In this document: in pieces, positions 29,501-36,865 of the stretch
Position numbering within the stretch: the stretch's first letter is position 1
How the letters are laid out: each line of letters starts with the position of its first letter
NCBI RefSeq assembly: GCF_009720525.1
Contig: NZ_CP043930.1
Location: 2,143,501-2,207,500 of the forward strand
Origin: Gimesia benthica
GTDB lineage: Bacteria > Planctomycetota > Planctomycetia > Planctomycetales > Planctomycetaceae
Reading direction: 5' to 3'
Length of the DNA stretch: 64,000 nucleotides
Notes under the pieces: generated by a model
The model's input: the letters and a program-made list of their open reading frames with translations, nothing else
The model's database searches: none
Told to the model about the DNA's origin: nothing
Made by a program: the position numbers and the translations under genes

Positions 29501-29603
29501 CCCCGATTATCTGCTGCAGTTCCTCGTCCCGGTCAACGTCACCGAAAACACCATGCGTCGCGGCTTCGCCCCCGATGCTGCAGCGGAAGACGAAGAAGAA
29601 TAA
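26595..29603 (+). CDS. putA: Bifunctional proline dehydrogenase / L-glutamate gamma-semialdehyde dehydrogenase
   Basis: A 1002-residue PutA that oxidises proline to glutamate in two steps. The N-terminal half is a FAD-dependent proline dehydrogenase barrel (about residues 90-460; HVDMEQNSYK, IRLVKGAYWDYE, MLYGMG and ELIPGMAYLVRRLLEN). The C-terminal half is an aldehyde dehydrogenase (about 510-985) with PWNFPLA, the catalytic Glu region AEMGGKNA and the nucleophile Cys in NYAGQKCSACSR. No N-terminal ribbon-helix-helix DNA-binding domain is present, so it is a catalytic-only PutA. I use the GTG at 26595 (MARKKSSSD), which follows GAGGCAGG; another GTG lies at 26562. The C-terminal tail is acidic. 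Confidence 0.93.
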   Translation: MARKKSSSDLNQQIEQRTRDLGEQIWGHLERREPTMFEKRWWDDRILSWAMADESVKVQMFRFVDVLPMLRSHDSIVRHLQEYFEDVRKHLPWAARIGLELSQPNSVLGRALALNARSNARRMASRFIAGSSVEEIHYTVDRLRSENFAFTLDLLGEAVISEVEAEAYLQSYLDLISGLAPRVRKWSENVQLDWDSQGHLPRTNVSIKLSALCSQFKPTDPVGTMAVVQPRLRKLLRHAMKYDAYLHVDMEQNSYKPLTLEIFKQTLMEKEFRDFDNVGIVIQAYQPAAEQDLQDLLKWTKKRKTPIWIRLVKGAYWDYETIVSGYRNWPIPVFQQKWESDANFEKLTKVLLENHQWLRPAFGSHNLRSLAHAVAAAHELDIPPSAYEIQMLYGMGKEQAQVFAELGHRVRIYTPFGELIPGMAYLVRRLLENTSNDSFLRQSFTEHVNLETLMMNPSEHAKTATKQKPAEDDGFQNEPLTDFSLEESRTKMQAALEEVEDQFGKEYPLLINGRAIDTKATITSRNPSHKSDSLGTVSSASADDAIDAIDAARRAFPAWSRTEPQYRAEYLELIAANMRRRRFELAAWIVFECGKPWEEADGDVVEAIDFCMYYANQMRRLAHPLHCDVPGEENVYFYRPRGTVAVIAPWNFPLAILTGMTVASLVTGNTVVMKPAEQSSIVAAKLMDVIHESGIPDGVVNFLPGIGEEVGPELVGSPDVEMITFTGSRDVGLAINETASDTDTRQKMVKRVIAEMGGKNAIIVDDDADLDEAVLGVIHSAFNYAGQKCSACSRVIVLESIHDTFVSRLVEATKALKIGPAEDPGTVVGPVIDEEAHQRILEYIEIGKEEATLALACDTSDLEDEGYYVGPHIFTDVDSTCQIAQEEIFGPVLAVIKADDFDEAITIANDTPYALTAGVFSRSPAHLNKARMEIVAGNIYLNRNITGAMVERHPFGGFKMSGIGSKTGGPDYLLQFLVPVNVTENTMRRGFAPDAAAEDEEE

Positions 29604-29614
29604 CTGCCTTCAGA

Positions 29615-31591
29615 CTACTCTTCCCGCAGTCCTTCCGCGGGAAGATATTTTTCGAATCCCTTGAAGTACTTGCCCCGCTCGATCATCTCCCGCGTCAACA
29701 GGCCGGCAAAATAGATCGGCAAATGCGGCTCGGCTTTTAGATTCTCGACCAGCCAGTCTAAGCCGGCACGTCCGCGCACAAGCACAATCACATTCTTCTC
29801 CCCCTTTTCATCCAGCCCCTGCGTCAGAATGACATGCTCGTTTTTCCCCAGGCGGCGGGAAACCAACTGCTGTGCCTCTTCCAGGGTTCTTGCCGGTCGA
29901 CCGCTGCAGATAACCACGTACACTCCACGGGACGCATATTCATCCGCATTAGGCGGCTCCGATCCGGTCAATTGCGTGTAAGCCATGGTCACCAGCGGCA
30001 AGACCTCATCCGTCAACTGCTCATGTTCGCGTAATGCCTGGGCAAACAGAGTCGACATGTAATACTTATCATCCTCATGATCCCGCACACCCCATAGAAT
30101 CCGCGTGCGCATATTATGATTGGTCGTGGCATCAAAGGGAGGCGCCATATAGACGTGATACAACGCCCGTAGCACGTTCTTCGTCTTCTTCGTCCCCAGG
30201 CCAAAGCCATAATAGAGTGCTGCTTTGCGCAGTCCCGGCGGTCCTTTCGGATCGAGCGCCTGATATAAGATCTCCGTCAATCGAGGATCCCGGGGCCAAC
30301 CCATTGACTGAGAAAACCAGCCAATCATGACATTGGGTGAATGCTTCGAATGCCGCAGACCCTGACGAAACAATTCCAGCAGTTCCGCATCAGCCAGTTT
30401 CAACTGATCCCGTTTCGCATAGACATCATCCAGCTGCTTGCCTGCTGCCGGATCATCGGCGAAATAGGCCTCATAATCAGGGGCCACATATTCCGCCGCC
30501 TCATACGCATATGTCGCATCCGCAGGAGGACGCGTGTAGTCAGGCAGATTACTCCGGGGACTTCCCTCAGGCAGGAAGCGAGCCAGTTCATTCAGCCGAC
30601 ACGTCTGTAACTGGCGGGCCGTAAACAGCTCATTGAAATCGATTTCTACATTCGTATATTTCGAGAGAGAATCCATGAGCCACTTCCGTGACTTCAGCCC
30701 CTGCACCAGGACCACGGCTGTCTCATGTCCCGCGTCGACACGCGTTACGAATTCGAGCATCGCATCCTCGTGCCCGCGCAACACCTTCAAGACCATCGCA
30801 CGCAGAATCTCCGCAGCCCGCGGATGGGTTGCAGAAACATCCGCACGATGAAAAGCAATGACCCACAGCCCCAGATCATCAAACCGCTCCAGCTCAGGCG
30901 GATCGGCCTCGAACACCGCCTGCCAGGTCTCCAGTGTCGCTCCCACCGTCAGATCGTCCAGCTGCCGATAATCATCCAGCAACTCGCTCAGCAGCTCACG
31001 CGTCTGTGCTTTGTCCCCATAGGTTCGCATCCCCCAGCCAATCCGATCCTGCATCTGCCCGTCAAGTTTCGGATAGCGTTCCATCAGCATCCGTACCAGA
31101 TTCGGCGAACGATCTGAGACCACTGTCGGACCGTGATAGAGCGCAGAATGCGCAACACCGGGCAGGTTACTGGCACTCGCGTGATACATGAGTTCAATCG
31201 CCCGGGGATCCTGCGCTTTGCGATTCCAGATATACTGGTTCCCCACCTGCCCCAGCAGTGTGGTCCGATGATGCGAACAGTTCCGCAGGCCACGCCGAAT
31301 CAAAGCCAGACGCGCGTCGGTGCTGGAGACCTTGAGCTTCCCTTCGATCAGCTGATCCAGCTGCGCGCCCGCTGCATTGTCATCCGGGAAAAACGCTTCG
31401 AAATCGGGAGGCACATACTTATCGGTCCGGTTCCAGCCAAACGGCGGCTCAATCTTTCCGGGCAGCGCCTGCGTCTCAGACTCCTCTGCCGGGAAAGCGG
31501 GCTGCATCCTGGAAACAGCAGCGACGCTGATCAGCAACAGCACCAGAAACTTCACCACGCCACGCAACTTCAACTCAGAGGTCGATCGCAT
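29615..31591 (-). CDS. Exported planctomycete protein of unknown function with an internal duplication
   Basis: 658 residues with an N-terminal hydrophobic signal segment (FLVLLLISVAAVSR). I do not recognise a named domain. The protein repeats itself: a block starting YVPPDFEAFFPDDNAAGAQL (about residue 57) reappears as YVAPDYEAYFADDPAAGKQL (about residue 368). In both blocks this is followed by an RxGLR (Arg-x-Gly-Leu-Arg) segment, a W/GW segment and an ALYHG/ALYYG motif. The secondary structure looks largely helical and HEAT-like. The C-terminal part (VLVRGRAGLDWLVENLK) also matches an earlier VLVQGLKSRKWLMDSLSK, so the duplication spans nearly the whole chain. It is convergent with putA (11-base gap). 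Confidence 0.75.
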   Translation of the reverse strand: MRSTSELKLRGVVKFLVLLLISVAAVSRMQPAFPAEESETQALPGKIEPPFGWNRTDKYVPPDFEAFFPDDNAAGAQLDQLIEGKLKVSSTDARLALIRRGLRNCSHHRTTLLGQVGNQYIWNRKAQDPRAIELMYHASASNLPGVAHSALYHGPTVVSDRSPNLVRMLMERYPKLDGQMQDRIGWGMRTYGDKAQTRELLSELLDDYRQLDDLTVGATLETWQAVFEADPPELERFDDLGLWVIAFHRADVSATHPRAAEILRAMVLKVLRGHEDAMLEFVTRVDAGHETAVVLVQGLKSRKWLMDSLSKYTNVEIDFNELFTARQLQTCRLNELARFLPEGSPRSNLPDYTRPPADATYAYEAAEYVAPDYEAYFADDPAAGKQLDDVYAKRDQLKLADAELLELFRQGLRHSKHSPNVMIGWFSQSMGWPRDPRLTEILYQALDPKGPPGLRKAALYYGFGLGTKKTKNVLRALYHVYMAPPFDATTNHNMRTRILWGVRDHEDDKYYMSTLFAQALREHEQLTDEVLPLVTMAYTQLTGSEPPNADEYASRGVYVVICSGRPARTLEEAQQLVSRRLGKNEHVILTQGLDEKGEKNVIVLVRGRAGLDWLVENLKAEPHLPIYFAGLLTREMIERGKYFKGFEKYLPAEGLREE

Positions 31592-31639
31592 TTCATCTCC
31601 TCCTCAGTTTGCAGAATTCCCGGTGGCAGCCAGGCGAGT

Positions 31640-33070
31640 TTAACCGAATCCGCCGCCTCCGCCATCATCTCCCATGTAGCCCCCTTCAGGGACATCCAGG
31701 TTCGTGTAGTTGCCGAACCGCATCGATTCACGGAGCCACGTCAGGTTTACAATCCCGGTCGGACCACTACGGTGCTTGGCCACAACCACTTCTGCCAGAC
31801 CCGGATGGTCTTCGGGATCATAAGCGTCCGGACGGTGCAGGAACATGATCAGGTCGGCATCCTGTTCGATGGCTCCACTTTCTCGCAAGTCGGCCAGACG
31901 CGGACGCTTGTCTTCACGCAATTCCACACCGCGGTTCAGCTGGGCCAGGGCGATCGTCGGCACATTCAATTCCTTGCACAGCCCCTTCAGACGCCGCGTG
32001 ATCCCCGCAATCTGCTGTTCACGAGGCATCGTCTTGTCTTCCGGTTCAATCAACTGCAGGTAGTCGATGATGATCAGCCCCAGGTTACTCAACCGCTTTA
32101 AACGCCGACAGATCGCACTGATTTCCTGAATCGTCCGCCCCGGTTTATCGTCGATAAACAGAGGCATCTCGCTGATCTGGGAAGAGGCCTCCAGCAACCG
32201 GTGCCGCTCGTCATCTTCCAGATCCCCGGCACGCAGCGAGTGACCATTCACCCCCGAGCGGATACACAACAGACGCTCTGCCAGTTCCAGCTTTGACTGT
32301 TCCAGAGAGAAGATGATCGTGGCCACGCCCCCCTCGTCGGCGGCGGCTTCCGCGAAGTTACAGACCAGCGCGGTCTTCCCCATCGAAGGACGGGCCGCCA
32401 GGACAATCAATTCGGAAGGCTGAAAACCGTTGATCTGTTCGTCCAGATCGACGAACCCGGTCGTGGTTCCGGTCAGTGATCCCTCTTTCTGGGTTCGCTC
32501 GTGGATCCGGTCGAAGGCATCCATCAGGATGTCCTTGATGTCGATCTTATCCCCTTCTCCCTGCGATTCGAGAATACTGAAGATACTCTGTTCGGCCTTG
32601 TTTAACACTTCCAGAGTGTCGCCCTGCGGCGAATAGCTCTCTCGAATGATTTCGGTACAGGAGTGAATCAGTTCCCGCTGGACCGACTTGTCACGCACGA
32701 TGTTCGCATAGTATTCCGCATGCGCCGCGTGGGGGACGCTCTCCAGGATCTCGTGCAGGTACATCACATTGCCGGCTTCGTCCAGCTCTCCCTTCGAGTC
32801 GAGCTCTTCGGCCACTGTCACCGCGTCAATCCCGCGGACGCCGGCATCGTGTAAGCGCAGAATCGCAGCAAAGATCCGCGCATTTTTATCGCTATAGAAA
32901 TGGTTGGTTTTGACAATCTGCACGAGGTCATCGATGACCACGTTGTCGAGCAGAATACTGCCCAGCACGGCTTTCTCTGCATCCAGGTTCTGTGGCGGCA
33001 CTTTACCGAACAGCTCTTCCACAGACTCCTGCTTTGGACGGCGAAAATTTCCTTTGCCCGCAACTGACAT
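31640..33070 (-). CDS. dnaB: Replicative DNA helicase DnaB
   Basis: A 476-residue hexameric replication-fork helicase. The N-terminal DnaB domain begins PPQNLDAEKAVLGSILLDN. The RecA-like domain has Walker A in AARPSMGKTAL and Walker B in LIIIDYLQLI, followed by SREQQIAGI-like PREQQIAGITRRLKGL and RPRLADLRESGAIEQDAD. Start 33070 (MSVAGKGNFRR) has GGGG seven bases upstream; ATG 33076 is an alternative. The C-terminus is a Gly-rich tail with acidic residues. No intein is present. It is the last gene in the ribosomal/replication cluster, separated from rplI by a terminator-like hairpin. Confidence 0.96.
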   Translation of the reverse strand: MSVAGKGNFRRPKQESVEELFGKVPPQNLDAEKAVLGSILLDNVVIDDLVQIVKTNHFYSDKNARIFAAILRLHDAGVRGIDAVTVAEELDSKGELDEAGNVMYLHEILESVPHAAHAEYYANIVRDKSVQRELIHSCTEIIRESYSPQGDTLEVLNKAEQSIFSILESQGEGDKIDIKDILMDAFDRIHERTQKEGSLTGTTTGFVDLDEQINGFQPSELIVLAARPSMGKTALVCNFAEAAADEGGVATIIFSLEQSKLELAERLLCIRSGVNGHSLRAGDLEDDERHRLLEASSQISEMPLFIDDKPGRTIQEISAICRRLKRLSNLGLIIIDYLQLIEPEDKTMPREQQIAGITRRLKGLCKELNVPTIALAQLNRGVELREDKRPRLADLRESGAIEQDADLIMFLHRPDAYDPEDHPGLAEVVVAKHRSGPTGIVNLTWLRESMRFGNYTNLDVPEGGYMGDDGGGGGFG

Positions 33071-33180
33071 GACCATCCCCTGGAACGTTTGACTCAATGA
33101 AATGAAAACACACGACGCAGCCCCCCGTTCAGCTCCGGGCGAATGCACGTCGTGTTGCAGGCGTCATCATATAACAACAA

Positions 33181-33214
33181 AAGAGGTCCGGCAATAACCG
33201 GACCTCTTCGTTTT
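33181..33214. terminator. Intrinsic terminator-like hairpin between rplI and dnaB
   Basis: A perfect 11-base stem, AAGAGGTCCGG with CCGGACCTCTT, loop CAATAA. On the plus strand it is followed by CGTTTTTT; on the minus strand, the direction of the genes, by TTTTGTTGTT. It would end or attenuate the upstream operon before dnaB. Confidence 0.8.
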
Positions 33215-33251
33215 TTATGACGCAGTTCGACAGCCCTGCTGCCGAAACGGG

Positions 33252-33758
33252 TTAGCTTTTTTCTGCAGTCGGTACGACCCAGACTTTGACTTCGGTCTTC
33301 ACCTTTTCGTGCAGCTGCAGCTTGACGGTATACATACCCAGCTCTTTCAGCGGACCTTCCAGGCGAATCGCTTCGGCATCGACTTCGAAGCCGCTCTCCT
33401 TGAGGGACTTGCTGATGTCAACAGCCACGATCGAACCATACAGGTGACCTTCTTCGTTGGCGTTGGCTTCCATGGTGACGCTGTGCTTGCTGACTTTGTC
33501 TGCCAGACCCTTGAGCGATTTGAGATGCTCTTTTTCCAGCTCGGCCACTTTCTTCTGGTGCTGTGTCACCATCCGCTTGTTGTGCTCAGTGGCAATGGTG
33601 GCCATGCCGTAAGGCAGCAGGAAGTTACGGGCATAGCCGGGTTTGACCCGCACAATGTCACCCTGCTCACCGAGGTTGTCGACATTTTCTGCCAGCAAAA
33701 CCTCGATAGATGACTTGGAACTACCGACCACAGAGGTGCTACGTTGTTTGCGAACCAT
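33252..33758 (-). CDS. rplI: 50S ribosomal protein L9
   Basis: A 168-residue large-subunit protein. The core VLLAENVDNLGEQGDIVRVKPGYARNFLLPYG is the L9 N-terminal domain, followed by the long connecting helix and the C-terminal domain. Compared with usual L9, which starts right at the first strand, this protein has about 18 extra basic and Ser-rich residues (MVRKQRSTSVVGSSKSS). Start 33758 is supported by GGAAGTG upstream. It follows ssb in the leftward cluster; rpsR, often found between ssb and rplI, is absent. Confidence 0.95.
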   Translation of the reverse strand: MVRKQRSTSVVGSSKSSIEVLLAENVDNLGEQGDIVRVKPGYARNFLLPYGMATIATEHNKRMVTQHQKKVAELEKEHLKSLKGLADKVSKHSVTMEANANEEGHLYGSIVAVDISKSLKESGFEVDAEAIRLEGPLKELGMYTVKLQLHEKVKTEVKVWVVPTAEKS

Positions 33759-33845
33759 TATCAATCACTTCCGTAATTTTCAGTTTTTACTATCGTTTTG
33801 AATAAAAATTGACTCGTTGTGCTGCTCCGTTGAAACGGCCTTCAC

Positions 33846-34343
33846 TTAGAAAGGCACGTCGTCGTCGGGCATTCCACCTGGTGAATCGTAAAAGGAATCT
33901 GCCGGGCTGGATGAACCACCACCCTGCGAGGAACCGCCACGGCTGCCATAACCGCCGCCGCCACCGCCGCCGCCGCTGGGACCACCACCGCCTCCGGGGC
34001 CATCGCCACGTCCGCCGAGCATGGTCATGTTTTCGCCAACCACTTTCAACTTGCTGCGTTTCTGGCCCGATTCTTTGTCATCCCACTGATCCAGTTGCAA
34101 ACGCCCTTCGATCAGCACCGAACGCCCCTTGGTCAGATATTCGCTGGCAACTTCTGCGGTGCGTCCCCACAGGGTCACATCCACAAACGTTGTCTCTTCC
34201 TTCCGGGAATTGGAATTCTTATCAAACCAGCTTCGGTTCACTGCCAGACCAATTTCCGCAACCGCACTTCCTCCGGGCGTGTATCGCACCTGCGGATCGC
34301 GAGTCAGATTTCCTACCAGGATGACTTTGTTGAAACTGGCCAT
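33846..34343 (-). CDS. ssb: Single-stranded DNA-binding protein
   Basis: A 165-residue SSB. The OB-fold begins MASFNKVILVGNLTRDPQVRY and contains VDVTLWGRTAE and SVLIEGRLQLDQWDD. A Gly-rich linker follows, and the acidic protein-interaction tip is DDDVPF. The tip ends with Pro-Phe as in canonical SSBs. The gene lies between rpsF and rplI, the standard neighbourhood. ATG 34343 is chosen over the in-frame TTG three bases upstream. Confidence 0.96.
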   Translation of the reverse strand: MASFNKVILVGNLTRDPQVRYTPGGSAVAEIGLAVNRSWFDKNSNSRKEETTFVDVTLWGRTAEVASEYLTKGRSVLIEGRLQLDQWDDKESGQKRSKLKVVGENMTMLGGRGDGPGGGGGPSGGGGGGGGYGSRGGSSQGGGSSSPADSFYDSPGGMPDDDVPF

Positions 34344-34426
34344 CAACGGCCTCCGTGAGTTTGAATGACTTAATCGGGTAACTTTCCTGGAACTCTCTTC
34401 AGCTCCAGACTCCAGATGCAGACGTG

Positions 34427-34870
34427 TTAGTTGTCGCTGTCGTCGTCATCATCGTCGTCGTTGAGAGCATCGTAGTCGACGCTATCATCGCTGCCTTCGC
34501 TAACCGTTTCTGGTGCAGCGGAAGGATCGATAGCAGAAACCATGGCATCAAACAGTGTCTGAGGCTGCTTGATGACCATCTGGCGAATCACAATGTCGCT
34601 CAGGTGACAGGAACGGGTGATAATATCCATTCCGCTACCAGGCATGGTGAAATACACCAGGTAATGCAGGCCTTTCATGTGGCCTTCGATTTCGTAAGCC
34701 AGCTTTCCATCCTGCCAGGGACGGTGAGCCACGACTTCGGCACCTGCTTTTGACAGAATTTCCAGAACGTGTGCAATGGTTCCTTCGTGATCTGCAGCAA
34801 ATTTGCCGCTGTCCAGCAGGAACATACCTTCGTAATTAACCATAACCGCTTTTTTCTCTGCTACAGACAA
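34427..34870 (-). CDS. rpsF: 30S ribosomal protein S6
   Basis: A 147-residue small-subunit protein. The core VNYEGMFLLDSGKFAAD, then HRPWQDGKLAYEIEGHMKGLHYLVYF, is the S6 fold. The C-terminus has a long acidic tail with a run of Asp. I place the start at TTG 34870 because GGGAGAA lies about seven bases upstream; ATG 34843 is an alternative that would remove nine residues. It heads the rpsF-ssb-rplI part of the cluster. Confidence 0.93.
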   Translation of the reverse strand: MSVAEKKAVMVNYEGMFLLDSGKFAADHEGTIAHVLEILSKAGAEVVAHRPWQDGKLAYEIEGHMKGLHYLVYFTMPGSGMDIITRSCHLSDIVIRQMVIKQPQTLFDAMVSAIDPSAAPETVSEGSDDSVDYDALNDDDDDDDSDN

Positions 34871-34968
34871 GACTGTTCTCCCGGAATAATTTGGCCCCAA
34901 GGCCAGATTGACGATCAGACTCTATTTTGTTTTAACCACCGGTTTTCACAAAAACCAGGGTCCGTATT

Positions 34969-35535
34969 TCATTCAGGTGCATTCACCTGATTCATGGCGA
35001 TTTCCAGGCCCTGTTCGACCCAGCATTCAACCCCGCGGGCCGCGTTTTGTACCGCCTGCGAAACCGAATCGGATTCGTGATCCCGAAATCGACTTAAAAC
35101 ATAATCCGCTACCGCAAACCCGGCCGGAGGTCGTCCCACTCCCATTCTCAGGCGTGGCACATCCTGGGTCCCCAGTTTCTGGAGAATGTCCTGTAAACCT
35201 TTTTGGCCTCCCGCCGAGCCGGATCCCCGTAACCGGAGCCGCCCCAGAGGCAGGTTCATATCATCACAAACCACCATGACATCACTGGCAGGCAGTTTGT
35301 AAAACTTTGTCACAGCGGCAACGCTGCGACCACTTAAATTCATAAACGTCTGCGGGGCAACGAGTAACACCTTGTCACCCCCCAGCGAAAACTCACCGAC
35401 GAGCGCCTCAAACTGGCTTTTGAACCCGGCAACACCGTGCCAGTCTGCCAGCTGAGACAAAACGTCAAACCCGATATTGTGACGTGTTCGCTCGTATTGT
35501 CTACCGGGATTCCCCAGCCCTACGACCACTTTCAC
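34969..35535 (-). CDS. pth: Peptidyl-tRNA hydrolase
   Basis: A 188-residue enzyme that recycles stalled peptidyl-tRNA. It starts at GTG with MKVVVGLGNPGRQYERTRHNIGFD, which contains the catalytic His and conserved Asn. FMNLSGRSV, VCDDMNLPLGRLRLRGSGSAGGQKGL and FRDHESD-like segments follow the family. It lies between rplY and rpsF, a very common bacterial order. Confidence 0.97.
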   Translation of the reverse strand: MKVVVGLGNPGRQYERTRHNIGFDVLSQLADWHGVAGFKSQFEALVGEFSLGGDKVLLVAPQTFMNLSGRSVAAVTKFYKLPASDVMVVCDDMNLPLGRLRLRGSGSAGGQKGLQDILQKLGTQDVPRLRMGVGRPPAGFAVADYVLSRFRDHESDSVSQAVQNAARGVECWVEQGLEIAMNQVNAPE

Positions 35536-35594
35536 AACGTCACCCGTCAGGTTCTTAACAACTGATTACTTGATCGCGATTGAACCAGAAGCAA

Positions 35595-36236
35595 CTATTC
35601 TTCGGTTGATTCTTCTGATTCCCCGATAACTTCGGGTTCTTCGGGTGCTTCGCCTTCTTCTTCCCCGAGTTCAGGAACACCCTGCGGAGGCAGAACATGC
35701 ACCACAACCATTTCTGGTTCGTTATGAATCTTCGACCCACGAGGAACTTCGATATCGCTGACGTGAATTGCATCGCCAATTTCCAGCGAGTTGATTCGCA
35801 CGGGAATGCTGTCCGGAATGCTGTGAGCCAGACAGTCCAGTTCCAGTGTGTGCAGAGGCTGTTCCAGCACCCCACCATCGAGGGCACCAGGTGAAGTACC
35901 ACGCAGGGTCACAGGAACTTCTACAGTCACCCGCTCAGATGCGTTGATCCGCATCAGGTCGACATGCAGAATATAGCTGCCAAAGGTGTCCCACTGCAGA
36001 TCACGCAGAATGGTTTCTTCGACTTTGCCATCCACGTCGATTTCAAAAACCCGTTCCCGGTTCTTGATCAGATCACGCAGATCGTGATCGTCGACACTGA
36101 TATGGGCAGGCTCCAGCTCATGTCCGTACACGACAGCAGGAATACGCCCTGCACGACGGATGCGACGGCTTTCAATGGATCCCAGTTTTTCCCGTTTGGA
36201 GGCACTGATTCGCTGCAATACAAAATCGTCTGACAT
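35595..36236 (-). CDS. rplY: 50S ribosomal protein L25/general stress protein Ctc
   Basis: A 213-residue long form (Ctc type) of the 5S rRNA-binding protein. The N-terminal L25 domain has KLGSIESRRIRRAGRIPAVVYG. The C-terminal beta domain has VEVPVTLRGTSPGALDGGVLEQPLHTLELDCL. The tail is very acidic and Glu-rich. It is the first gene of the leftward rplY-pth-rpsF-ssb-rplI-dnaB cluster. Confidence 0.96.
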   Translation of the reverse strand: MSDDFVLQRISASKREKLGSIESRRIRRAGRIPAVVYGHELEPAHISVDDHDLRDLIKNRERVFEIDVDGKVEETILRDLQWDTFGSYILHVDLMRINASERVTVEVPVTLRGTSPGALDGGVLEQPLHTLELDCLAHSIPDSIPVRINSLEIGDAIHVSDIEVPRGSKIHNEPEMVVVHVLPPQGVPELGEEEGEAPEEPEVIGESEESTEE

Positions 36237-36865
36237 TTCCCAACATTCCTCGAAGAGTGACTCGACACATCTCGTCGAACCACTCGTCCATTAAAGACTT
36301 TGAATCGATAAATCCGACACGATATCGTGAATACAGTAATATTATCGTTGTCTCAAAGGGCTTCCGCAGTGGAACCGGAGATCGAAATCGGCCTCAAAAC
36401 AGGCCGAAAAGGACAATTCCAACCGGTCTCCCCGGAGACAAAATCAGCGGGTCCAGCCGACTACATCAGCTGGTCTCTCACCAGATCGTTATAGTTGAAG
36501 CGTGCAAAAATAACTTCCCGCTTACAAATCTGCAACCGAACACCCCCTCTATCTTGGTTGAAAGTCACAAGACAGCCTGATTTTCAGGAATTGATTGACG
36601 GGAAACGCCCGGCCTGACATCGCGATCTGCTTCTGGACCGCACGGAAGTATACACAACACCACCACCAGAAATCAACCAGACCACCTCGGGTTTCCCCTG
36701 ATTCACCAGAAAAACTCAGCCACCGATGTTCGAATCGGCGAGATTCCGTATTGGCTCAACCTGATCTGACTGTAGAATGGAATCAGCGTGAAAACTCAAG
36801 CTGCCCCGTAACTTCTGCATCTCAGAAGCAGGGGCTTTCGCTCGATATCCCAAAAGGCAGTCTGC
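36237..36865. other. Divergent intergenic region with a perfect 12-base palindrome
   Basis: About 630 bases between the ribosomal cluster and the giant propeller gene. The open frames here look non-coding. The palindrome CACGATATCGTG at 36318-36329 lies about 80-90 bases upstream of rplY and close to a TAATATTAC stretch, so it could be an operator for that cluster. I see no tRNA or other RNA gene. Confidence 0.5.
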
